Positions 25,896 through 32,655 of a stretch of DNA of 64,000 nt are shown here, one piece after another. Under the pieces are notes generated by a model. The model saw nothing but the letters and a program-made list of their open reading frames with translations. It was not told where the DNA came from and made no database searches. The position numbers were made by a program, and so were the translations under genes. This DNA comes from Candidatus Thiodiazotropha sp. (ex Myrtea sp. 'scaly one' KF741663) (GTDB taxonomy: Bacteria; Pseudomonadota; Gammaproteobacteria; Chromatiales; Chromatiaceae), in contig JAHXIQ010000007.1 of NCBI GenBank assembly GCA_025655555.1, positions 1-64,000 on the forward strand, in the 5' to 3' direction. How positions within the stretch are numbered: position 1 is the first letter of the stretch; the number at the start of each line of letters is the position of its first letter.

Positions 25896-26073
25896 AATTT
25901 CCTCTGCATGGCGTGAGGTTCAGCCATGAACACACTACGCACGTAGCGTTAACAGAGATTTCTTAGTTTGCCAACCAAAGAAAAATGCAGGTTCCCTTTC
26001 TACATAAGCGTAGCCTAATAAACCTAAAACTCCACATCAAATAAGAAAATTCTCAAGATCTTAGGCGAGTTGC

Positions 26074-26577
26074 TCAGACACCGCCGCTATGGATTATCTC
26101 GTAGTAAAGCTTCTCCAACTGATTTTTGTGCAGGGTTTCTTCATTCGCGAGGAAGACAAATAGTGATTTTACCGGGCCATCCGGTGTTGATTGGGCCAGT
26201 GCGTGATACTGTTCCATGGCAGCATGCTCTCGCCCCAGGGCATATTGGAGAACAGATTGGTCATCGGGATTGTCGCCAAGATCAGGTAGGTGTATGGCAT
26301 CAGAAAAACGCTGGTCGCTGGCAGGCGTGTCGATCATTACCTGGATTTGCTGCTCAATATCGGAGCGGGATTTTAATTCGCTAAAGAGATCGAAATGGCG
26401 CTGTTCCTCGTCAGCCAACTCTTCAACCAGATAGCGGATCTGCTTGCTGACTTTGGGAATCAAGTCGGAGTAGAAGTCTCGCGCTGTACGCTCGAATTCA
26501 ATGGCAACTTCAAGGATATCGGCGAGACTCTTTTTTGATTGCAGCTTTTCGAAACCGCTGGTGTGGTCATCTGTCAT
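26074..26577 (-). CDS. Ferritin-like/rubrerythrin-type di-iron protein
   Basis: The 167-residue protein starts MTDDHTSGFEK at 26577; its ATG overlaps the stop of the flavoprotein gene (ATGA). It is a four-helix protein with EFERTARDFYSDL near residue 35, ELADEEQRHFDLFSEL near 65, ALGREHAAMEQYHALA near 115 and FLANEETLHKNQLEKLY near 145. This gives two ExxH-type pairs plus extra carboxylates, the pattern of a di-iron centre. It lacks the rubredoxin domain of classical rubrerythrin. Such proteins reduce peroxide or store iron. As the last gene of the complex I-like operon it may protect the Fe-S-rich flavoprotein from peroxide, or accept electrons from it; this is inference. Confidence 0.8.
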   Translation of the reverse strand: MTDDHTSGFEKLQSKKSLADILEVAIEFERTARDFYSDLIPKVSKQIRYLVEELADEEQRHFDLFSELKSRSDIEQQIQVMIDTPASDQRFSDAIHLPDLGDNPDDQSVLQYALGREHAAMEQYHALAQSTPDGPVKSLFVFLANEETLHKNQLEKLYYEIIHSGGV

Positions 26578-28445
26578 ACGGTGACTCCTGTTTTCATACT
26601 CAACCAACGCTCGATACTTGCGGCCACCCGGTGACCGTCTGCGACCGCATGAACCACATCCGGGCCATTGACGCAGTCACCGGCAGCCCAGAACCAATCG
26701 ACCGAACTGTGCCCACTCTCGTCCACCTGGATACGGCCCCGTTGCCACTCCAGGGACTCTGTCAGTTCATCGCCCAGCAGGCTGACATCTGACATCTGAC
26801 CTATGGCTTCAATGACCATATCACCTGCATGCACCTGTTCATCACGTTCATCGTAAGAGGGCGAAAAGCGCCCTTGTTCGTCAAAAATGGAGCGAACTTT
26901 CCAAGTGCGAAGTCCTTTTAATTTACCCCTTTCCACAATGCACTCCTGAGGACCACGCGCATCGAAAATCTCGATGCCTTCCTCACTGCACTCCTTGACC
27001 TCGACCGGGTCTGCGAGGAAATGCGCCTTATCTTCCAGGGCAGTGACAGTAACTTTCACCTCGCCGAATTTCTGCATCTGCAGTCTGGCGAGACTACGGG
27101 CAATATCCATGGCAACATTTCCGCCGCCAATCACCACGGCTTGTTTGGGTGGGGTGAATTTCTTCCCATCTGTGATCATACGCAGCAGATCCACAGCTTT
27201 ACGGACCTGCTTATGATCGGACCCGGGGATCCGCGTGGAACGGCCGAGGTGTAGTCCGATAGCCAGTACCACAGCATCAAATTCGCCGTGGAGTTGTTCC
27301 ATGGAGATATCAACACCCACTTGGGTATTGGTCTGGATCTTGACGCCCAGTGATGTGATGACATCGATATCCCGGTCCATCATGTCATAAGGGAGGCGGT
27401 ATTCTGGGATACCGTAGCGTGGCATGCCTCCTGCGTGAGATCTGGCCTCAAACACCGTGACCTCATGACCTTTACGTACCAGGTCATAGGCCGCAGTCAG
27501 GCCGGCTGGGCCAGCGCCGATGATGGCTATCCTGTGCCCACTTAGATAGTCGACTTTGCCTTCTGCAGCGATAGCTTTGATGCGCTCATGATCAACCGAA
27601 TCCATGGCATACCGTTTGAGCCAGCGAATGGATACGGGCTCACCCCGGCGACCGATGGAACAAGCGTCCTCGCATCGATGGGTGCAGACGCGTCCGCAGA
27701 CATGAGAGAACGGATTAGTCTGGTAGATCTGACGTACGGCTTCTTCCAGATCCCCCTGCCAGATGGCGCGGATATATTCAGGGGCATCCATGTGAGTGGG
27801 GCAGGCATCGTTACACATGCCGCACTGTACACAGCGGGAAGCCTCGAACACGGCTTGCTGATCCGTATAGCCGGCCACGATCTCATTAAAGTTATCGATG
27901 CGGTCTTCCGGTGCTGTTTCCGCCATTGGCTGACGCTCAAGGTCGAGCAGATCAGAGTCGTCGGTCTTGGTCCAACCCAGGCCAAAGTCGACGCCGTGTA
28001 TACCTATCTCCTTGGGAAGAATGAAGTAGCTGTCAATCTCCTCCTGGGTGCATGTGTGGACATATTCCCGGGATAGTGAAATGGAGCCGGTGGGACAGAT
28101 ATCGACACACAATGCACACCAGCAGCAGCGACCATAGTCGATGGCAGGACGCAGGTTACGGATGCCCTTAACAGGGTCCTCAGGAAGATGCGGCACCTTG
28201 ACCATGGTGATGGCTGCATTGTCACAGACCTTTTGGCAAGAACTGCAGCCGATGCACTTCTCATGATCATTGAGGTGAAAGCCTCTATAGTTGGCCGCTG
28301 CCGGGCGCGGTTCCAGAGGTACGGTGACGGGCTTTCGAGCGAAGAACTGGAGGGCCTTCAACGGGCTGAGGATGGAGCCATGTTCCTCGTGTGCGATCGA
28401 AGAATTTTCAATTTTAAATTTTGAATCTTGAATTGGTTTTGCCAT
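26574..28445 (-). CDS. Ferredoxin-GltD-type FAD/NAD(P)H oxidoreductase fusion
   Basis: The 623-residue protein combines three parts. Residues about 60-130 form a NuoI-like 2[4Fe-4S] ferredoxin (CIGCSSCQKVC and CCWCALCVDICP). Residues about 200-280 form the N-terminal Fe-S domain of GltD/NfnB-type proteins (CVQCGMCNDACP, then CGRVCTHRCEDACSIGRRGEPVSIRWLKR). Residues about 300-620 form the FAD and NAD(P)H domains (IAIIGAGPAGLTAAYDL, AVVIGGGNVAMDIAR, GDCVNGPDVVHAVADG). In this operon it probably oxidises NAD(P)H and passes electrons through its clusters to the NuoB-like subunit, replacing NuoE, F, G and I. The first 18 residues (QDSKFKIENSS) are encoded by an AT-rich repeat, an odd N-terminal addition with no later Met nearby. 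Electron bifurcation is possible but unproven. Confidence 0.88.
   Translation of the reverse strand: MAKPIQDSKFKIENSSIAHEEHGSILSPLKALQFFARKPVTVPLEPRPAAANYRGFHLNDHEKCIGCSSCQKVCDNAAITMVKVPHLPEDPVKGIRNLRPAIDYGRCCWCALCVDICPTGSISLSREYVHTCTQEEIDSYFILPKEIGIHGVDFGLGWTKTDDSDLLDLERQPMAETAPEDRIDNFNEIVAGYTDQQAVFEASRCVQCGMCNDACPTHMDAPEYIRAIWQGDLEEAVRQIYQTNPFSHVCGRVCTHRCEDACSIGRRGEPVSIRWLKRYAMDSVDHERIKAIAAEGKVDYLSGHRIAIIGAGPAGLTAAYDLVRKGHEVTVFEARSHAGGMPRYGIPEYRLPYDMMDRDIDVITSLGVKIQTNTQVGVDISMEQLHGEFDAVVLAIGLHLGRSTRIPGSDHKQVRKAVDLLRMITDGKKFTPPKQAVVIGGGNVAMDIARSLARLQMQKFGEVKVTVTALEDKAHFLADPVEVKECSEEGIEIFDARGPQECIVERGKLKGLRTWKVRSIFDEQGRFSPSYDERDEQVHAGDMVIEAIGQMSDVSLLGDELTESLEWQRGRIQVDESGHSSVDWFWAAGDCVNGPDVVHAVADGHRVAASIERWLSMKTGVTV
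28397..28435. repeat. AT-rich repeat arm, left of the S23-type gene
   Basis: TTTTCAATTTTAAATTTTGA and the following TCTTGAATTGG resemble the arms of copies A-C and E. It lies inside the first codons of the flavoprotein gene and mirrors the arm at 28,816. Confidence 0.6.
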
Positions 28446-28448
28446 CTG

Positions 28449-28814
28449 TTAATTCTCTTGGCTCGTTTTGACGATGGATGTCAGTAGCTTAGTCAAATGT
28501 TTACAATCATCTTGTAAGGTTCTTTCGGCTTTTCTCGTTTCATTCAAGTAACCCGTTGCAATCAACAAACGTAACCAGAAAGCGGTTTCTCGTGTTTCTT
28601 TCAATGCGATGGCCATTTTTGCAATAAAGTCTTTTCTACTTTGGCCTGCCAATGCCTCTTCGATATTTGCACCAATACTTGTGCCTGAACGAATAAGCTG
28701 TTTTGTAAGTACATATTCTTTATGGTGTTGTCGTAGATACCGGGCAACATTCACTATACGTACTGCAAACAAAAAGCTCTTTTCCTTAACGACATTCCCT
28801 GTCGTTTCCATCAT
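28449..28814 (-). CDS. Four-helix-bundle (S23/IVP-type) protein
   Basis: The 121-residue protein has the signature of the 23S rRNA-intervening-sequence (S23) family: FAVRIVNVARYLRQH, YVLTKQLIRSGTSIGANIEEALAGQSRKDFIAKMAIALKETRETAFWLRLL and GYLNETRKAERTLQDDCKHLTKLLTSIV. Members fold as a four-helix bundle and oligomerise; they are found in IVS elements, near diversity-generating retroelements and as isolated mobile-looking genes, and their biochemical role is not known. Here it interrupts a respiratory-complex operon between the NuoD homologue and the flavoprotein, and AT-rich repeat arms flank it on both sides. It is therefore probably an inserted gene and not a complex subunit. Confidence 0.9.
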   Translation of the reverse strand: MMETTGNVVKEKSFLFAVRIVNVARYLRQHHKEYVLTKQLIRSGTSIGANIEEALAGQSRKDFIAKMAIALKETRETAFWLRLLIATGYLNETRKAERTLQDDCKHLTKLLTSIVKTSQEN

Positions 28815-28815
28815 A

Positions 28816-28860
28816 GACTCTCCCTCAATTCAAAATTAAGAATTTAAAACTCAAAATTCA
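28816..28860. repeat. AT-rich repeat arm, right of the S23-type gene
   Basis: TCAATTCAAAATTAAGAATT followed by TAAAACTCAAAATTCATC is an inverted partner of the arm at 28,397. It reaches the stop codon of the NuoD homologue. Confidence 0.6.
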
Positions 28861-30000
28861 TCTATCCACCTCGGGGGGGCAGGCATCCAGTGAGAACATG
28901 GTCTGTGCGATGTCCTCTATGCGGGAACCTACCGACATTTTTTCCAATACTTGCACTGCATGCATTGAGGAGGGGCCACGGACATGAACACGATAGGGTT
29001 TGGGTCCACCATCCGATACCACGAAATAACAGAGCTCACCCTTGGATGATTCAACGCGGGTATAGACCTCTCCGGCGGGTACATTCCAGGCAAGTGGATT
29101 AGGAATTGGTGCACGGATCGGGCCAGCGATATCTGGCAGCGCTGCAACTACCTGGCGCAGGATACGGATACTCTCCACCAGTTCCAGACGACGCACCAGC
29201 GTACGCGACCAGGCATCGCCATGTGCTTCAGTGGGAATCTCGAAATCGAGTTGGTCGTAAACCAGATATGGGTCGTCCCTGCGCACATCAAAGGCCAATC
29301 CTGTGGCACGCAGATTAGGCCCGGTGACGCCCCATGCCAAGGCCTGCTCCTGGCTCATCACACCAGTGCCTTTGGCTCTTTTGACAAAGACTTGGTTCTT
29401 GAAAAAAAGATTGTCATAGTCAGGTAAACGGGACTCGATATAGTCCAGGGTTTCGCTGACCCGCTGTAGAAAGCCATCCGGCAATTCTCTGCGAACGCCA
29501 CCGGGAATGTTGTAGATACTGTAAACGCGTCCACCGGTGAACTCTTCGAACAGATCAAGAATCAGATCGCGATCTGCCACACCCCAGTACATGGTGCTGT
29601 ACATGCCGGTCGTGGCGGCATGACCGCCAAAGGTAAAAAGATGGGCGGCAATGCGGGATAACTCCAGTTGCATCACGCGTAGCCATTGGGCGCGTTGTGG
29701 GACTTCCAGACCGCAGAGTTCCTCCACCGCCACGGCGTAACAAACTTCCATAGGTGAGGGATCGGGTACGCAGATGCGGGGTACCAGGGCGATATTCTGA
29801 ATCCACAGCCGTTGCTCCATCAGCTTCTCGAAACCACGGTGCAGGTAGCCGCCATCAGCCTTGGCTTCCACTACCACATCGCCATGCAGCTTAACCTTCA
29901 AGGCGTAGTTGCCTTCAATGCCGGGATGGTTGGGGCCGAAGTTGAGCTCGAACTCATTACTCGGTGGATGGCGTTGGGCTTCGTAGTTTTCGGGTCTCAT
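28858..30000 (-). CDS. NuoD/NiFe-hydrogenase-like large subunit without NiFe ligands
   Basis: The 380-residue protein aligns with NuoD and the large subunits of Mbx/Mbh-type complexes: FELNFGPNHPGIEGNYALKVKLHGD, GGYLHRGFEKLMEQR, ICVPDPSPMEVCYAVAVEEL, LELSRIAAHLF, YSIYNIPGGVRREL and GPNLRATGLAFDVRRDDPY. The four cysteines that bind Ni-Fe in hydrogenases are absent: there is no N-terminal CxxC, and the C-terminal motif reads DACPPEVDR. It is therefore not a hydrogenase and should help to form a quinone (or other acceptor) site next to the NuoB-like cluster, as in complex I. It follows the nuoC homologue after a repeat-filled gap of 114 bases. Confidence 0.88.
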   Translation of the reverse strand: MRPENYEAQRHPPSNEFELNFGPNHPGIEGNYALKVKLHGDVVVEAKADGGYLHRGFEKLMEQRLWIQNIALVPRICVPDPSPMEVCYAVAVEELCGLEVPQRAQWLRVMQLELSRIAAHLFTFGGHAATTGMYSTMYWGVADRDLILDLFEEFTGGRVYSIYNIPGGVRRELPDGFLQRVSETLDYIESRLPDYDNLFFKNQVFVKRAKGTGVMSQEQALAWGVTGPNLRATGLAFDVRRDDPYLVYDQLDFEIPTEAHGDAWSRTLVRRLELVESIRILRQVVAALPDIAGPIRAPIPNPLAWNVPAGEVYTRVESSKGELCYFVVSDGGPKPYRVHVRGPSSMHAVQVLEKMSVGSRIEDIAQTMFSLDACPPEVDR

Positions 30001-30114
30001 ACTCGCTTTGCTCGCTAATTTTGAATTTTAGTGTTCACTTCGCTCACGTATTTTCCGATAGGTTATGTGCGTAGCACATTCATCAATTCAAAATTCAACA
30101 TTAAAAATTAATCT
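30001..30114. repeat. AT-rich inverted-repeat element, copy E
   Basis: GCTAATTTTGAATTTTAG on the left and CATCAATTCAAAATTCAACA on the right enclose TTCACTTCGCTCACG and ATGTGCGTAGCACATT, as in copy A. It fills the gap between the nuoC and nuoD homologues exactly. Confidence 0.8.
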
Positions 30115-30684
30115 TTAGTCCTTCTTCCGGCTAAACCGTTGCTCTTCCGGTGGAATAATCACACCACCTCCCTCGGCAATCAGTTCTTGCAGCCAGGGTG
30201 GGTTGTACTCCTGCCAGTTGAGGTGTTCGTTGACATAGGCCTCGCTGTCGAACTCCTTACGCATCGGCGGCGGTCCATCCCACTCTGTCAGGATGAACTT
30301 CTCCATATTGGGGCTGCCTTCAAAATGGATGCCGTACATTTCATGGATATCCCGTTCGAAAAAACCAGCCGGTTGGTAGAGATCGTAGACAGAAAGATAG
30401 ACGCCAGGCTCTCTCGCAATACGGATATGTGCAGAGACCAGTGAATGACTTTCATAGGACCAGACGTGATAAACCAACTCAAACTCATCATCCTCGATCC
30501 AATCGACGCAACTGATAGCAGACAGATGGATATATCCGGCGCGACCCTGCAGCAGTTCCAGCAAGGCGGGCAACGCATCTGCCGGGACATCCGCTCTCAC
30601 GCGACGGCTGCTTTTGCGCCGTATCTTGATGCCTTCGATCTCTTCCAGCAGGTCGTCCAACCAATGGGTAAGTTCCTGACTCAT
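30115..30684 (-). CDS. NuoC-like (30 kDa) subunit
   Basis: The 189-residue protein belongs to the complex I 30-kDa family. It contains LSAISCVDWIEDDEFELVYHVWSYESHSLVSAHIRIAREP and the family signature FFERDIHEMYGIHFEGSPNMEKFILTEWDGPPPMRKEF, in which ERDIHEMYG and PPMRKDF-like stretches are diagnostic. It is a hydrophilic subunit that links NuoB and NuoD in the peripheral arm. Its ATG overlaps the stop of the NuoB homologue by four bases, so the two are coupled. The C-terminal EYNPPWLQELIAEGGG extension resembles Mrp-linked complex I-like members more than NuoC of the canonical nuo operon; this is by eye. Confidence 0.9.
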   Translation of the reverse strand: MSQELTHWLDDLLEEIEGIKIRRKSSRRVRADVPADALPALLELLQGRAGYIHLSAISCVDWIEDDEFELVYHVWSYESHSLVSAHIRIAREPGVYLSVYDLYQPAGFFERDIHEMYGIHFEGSPNMEKFILTEWDGPPPMRKEFDSEAYVNEHLNWQEYNPPWLQELIAEGGGVIIPPEEQRFSRKKD

Positions 30685-31394
30685 TCTGTGGGTTCCTTCA
30701 AGTCGTGGCCCAGCCGCATATCCAAGGCCTCCAGTGGCTTCTGATGTTGTTCCAGTAACTGGGTATGTTTGCCAAGGGTGCCTTCACCAATCAGGTCATA
30801 GTGTTTCGCTTCGGTGATTATGTCGGTGGGGGTCTGCCAGTTTTCACCAAATAACTTTTGTTGGTTACCCAGGTAGTAGTCATAGTTGCGGAAGTAGTCC
30901 TCCCAGCTATTGGCTTCCCCTGAGTGAATGCGGTCCATCAGTTTTTGTAGGCCTGCGAGGACTGCCTCGGGGCGTGGCATACAACCGGCGATGTAGAGAT
31001 CCACCGGCATGTATTCATCCAGTTTTTTCGCCGTGGCATAGCTTTGCCAATACATGCCGCCGTTGACAGTACAGGAGCAAATGCCGATGACATACTTGGG
31101 TGAACCCATCTGTTCATAGGTAAGAATGACCCGCTTGAGGGTCTTGATGGAGACATACCCGGTGATGAGAAGAATATCTGCCTGGCGAGGGGAAACCATA
31201 GGTTGAATGCCCAGGCGTTCCATGTCGAAGCGTGAGGTCATTGCCGGTGGCAACTCGATGGCGCCACACCCCGTACAGTAGTGGAGAATAAACAGGGAAC
31301 GGGAACGGCAGAATCGCACAAACTCGTCGAATACACGGGCCAGTGGATTACCCTTCCTCTCTGTGATGACCGGGATCTGTTTAATCGAACTCAT
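30681..31394 (-). CDS. NuoB-like (20 kDa, cluster N2-type) subunit
   Basis: The 237-residue protein has the NuoB/hydrogenase small-subunit core. The tetrad cysteines lie in HYCTGCGAIELPP near residue 41, GICSCTVNGGMYW near 106 and YIAGCMPRPEAVLAGL near 135. Between them is the ADILLITGYVSIKTLKRVILTYEQM segment. In complex I this subunit carries the terminal [4Fe-4S] cluster that reduces quinone. NuoB itself usually has adjacent CC, whereas here the first motif is CxxC as in Mbh/Mbx-type complexes. The C-terminal 60 residues after the core are an extension. It lies 119 bases downstream of the NuoH homologue, the gap being occupied by a hairpin repeat. Confidence 0.9.
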   Translation of the reverse strand: MSSIKQIPVITERKGNPLARVFDEFVRFCRSRSLFILHYCTGCGAIELPPAMTSRFDMERLGIQPMVSPRQADILLITGYVSIKTLKRVILTYEQMGSPKYVIGICSCTVNGGMYWQSYATAKKLDEYMPVDLYIAGCMPRPEAVLAGLQKLMDRIHSGEANSWEDYFRNYDYYLGNQQKLFGENWQTPTDIITEAKHYDLIGEGTLGKHTQLLEQHQKPLEALDMRLGHDLKEPTE

Positions 31395-31419
31395 CTAAAT
31401 CACCCTACTTGACAGAGTG

Positions 31420-31501
31420 TAGGTTGGGGTGAGCTTGCGAACCCCAACAACCATGGTTTCTCAGTGACCAACGTTGGGATTCGCTTCACCCCAACCTACG
31501 C
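31420..31501. repeat. Intergenic hairpin repeat (REP-like)
   Basis: GTAGGTTGGGGTGAGC near 31422 and GCTTCACCCCAACCTAC near 31483 are inverted copies. The inner GAACCCCAACAA and CGTTGGGATTCGC add to the stem. From memory, very similar TAGGTTGGGGTGAGC...CAACCCAACCTA hairpins are widespread in gammaproteobacteria as dispersed repeats. It separates the NuoH and NuoB homologues. Confidence 0.8.
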
Positions 31502-31513
31502 ATTTTTGAAACG

Positions 31514-32413
31514 CTAAAGAACAAACGCCACGCCAATCAGCCCCAGCATCACCGGCCATTTCCACATCAGGCGCAATAGGTCTTCCGTACGATAACGGGG
31601 AAAGAGATAAGCGATGCTGACCGGAATGGCGAGGACCAGAAAACTTTTCAGCAGAAAATCGAACCAGGTAGTGCCACCGCCCAGAAACAGGCTCACGTAG
31701 AGCACCGATGTGGTATAGAGCTGAAAACACTGCATCACAAAAAGGCCGCCCAGATATTTTCCGCTCATCTCAACCATGGGACCGGTGGCGATCTCCGCTG
31801 GTGCGATATAGATTTCAAACGGCTGCTTACCCAATGAGGCATGCATGGCGATGAGACCGGCGATGGCGAGTACGGGCATCTGTACTGCACCCCAGGTTTC
31901 GAAGCCGCCGGCCTGCTGTACAGCAATGATATCGACCAAGTTGGTAGTGCCTGCGGCATAAGCCACGCCGAAGATAACAATTACCAGTGGGATGTCATAA
32001 GCCAACATGGCGGTCAGGGCTCTGGCGATGCCAATTGATCCATTGGGATTGGCACATTGACCGACACCCAGCGCGAGACCCAATGAGGGAATCATCATCA
32101 GATAGAGCAGGGTGATGATGCCGCCTTTTTCAGCAATGCCGGTCATGCCCGGTACGGGTAACAGTGTCTCCGCAGCGATATAACCCCCCATCGCCATGAC
32201 AATACCAATGTCATGAATCAGACCATGTGATATCTGTGTCTGTTTACTGTGTAGCTTGACAATGTCGTAGAGAGGTTGAAAGAAGGGTGGGCCTATACGG
32301 CGTTGCAATTTTGCTGCGATACGCCGCATCATCAATACCATCATCATGCCGACCACGAAGGCGACCAGTGGCATCAGGATCAGTTCGATAATCAGTTCCA
32401 TGGGAGCCATCAT
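31514..32413 (-). CDS. NuoH-like membrane subunit
   Basis: The 299-residue protein has about eight membrane segments and the NuoH/HycD family features: RRIAAKLQRRIGPPFFQPLYDIVKLHSKQ near residue 28 (the quinone-channel RRIGPP...D...K stretch), PIPSLGLALGVGQCANPNGSIGIARALTAMLAYDIPLVI in the middle, and KQPFEIYIAPAEIATGPMVEMSGKYLG with the conserved acidic residues. It anchors the peripheral arm and forms part of the quinone site or ion channel. A further 17 codons upstream are open, but they lie in a palindromic repeat, so I chose the ATG at 32413; the next codon is also ATG. Confidence 0.9.
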   Translation of the reverse strand: MMAPMELIIELILMPLVAFVVGMMMVLMMRRIAAKLQRRIGPPFFQPLYDIVKLHSKQTQISHGLIHDIGIVMAMGGYIAAETLLPVPGMTGIAEKGGIITLLYLMMIPSLGLALGVGQCANPNGSIGIARALTAMLAYDIPLVIVIFGVAYAAGTTNLVDIIAVQQAGGFETWGAVQMPVLAIAGLIAMHASLGKQPFEIYIAPAEIATGPMVEMSGKYLGGLFVMQCFQLYTTSVLYVSLFLGGGTTWFDFLLKSFLVLAIPVSIAYLFPRYRTEDLLRLMWKWPVMLGLIGVAFVL

Positions 32414-32433
32414 GCCCGTAGCTCTCGCCAGGA

Positions 32434-32559
32434 TTTGGAATTTTGGGGCAAGCTGGCGAAGCATCTTGGACGATCGGACGCCAAAGCATAGCTGTAGCTA
32501 TGGTTTAAGGCCGACCGTTCAAGGTGCGAAGCCAGATTGTTCCAAAAACCAAATAGGAT
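32434..32559. repeat. Large imperfect palindrome (about 125 bases)
   Basis: The left arm has TTGGAATTTTGGGGCAAGCT and CTTGGACGATCGGACG. The right arm read in reverse has TTGGAACAATCTGGCTTCGC and CTTGAACGGTCGGCC. The centre is CATAGCTGTAGCTATG, itself a palindrome. The arms can fold into one long hairpin. It sits between the NuoL-like and NuoH-like genes and reaches into the apparent N-terminal extension of the NuoH frame. It looks like a MITE or an exported RNA hairpin; no second copy occurs in this window. Confidence 0.75.
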
Positions 32560-32655
32560 AGTGCGTAAACTGACTGCTTTACATTGCTTGGGTCTGTTAT
32601 GTTTTTCTTTCATGACATTCTCGATTGATTCGGTCCGCCTAGTGAGAGATGCGGG

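Noticed and set aside
28858-31394. Membrane-bound NiFe hydrogenase
   Set aside because: The large subunit lacks all four Ni-Fe cysteine ligands and no maturation genes are nearby.
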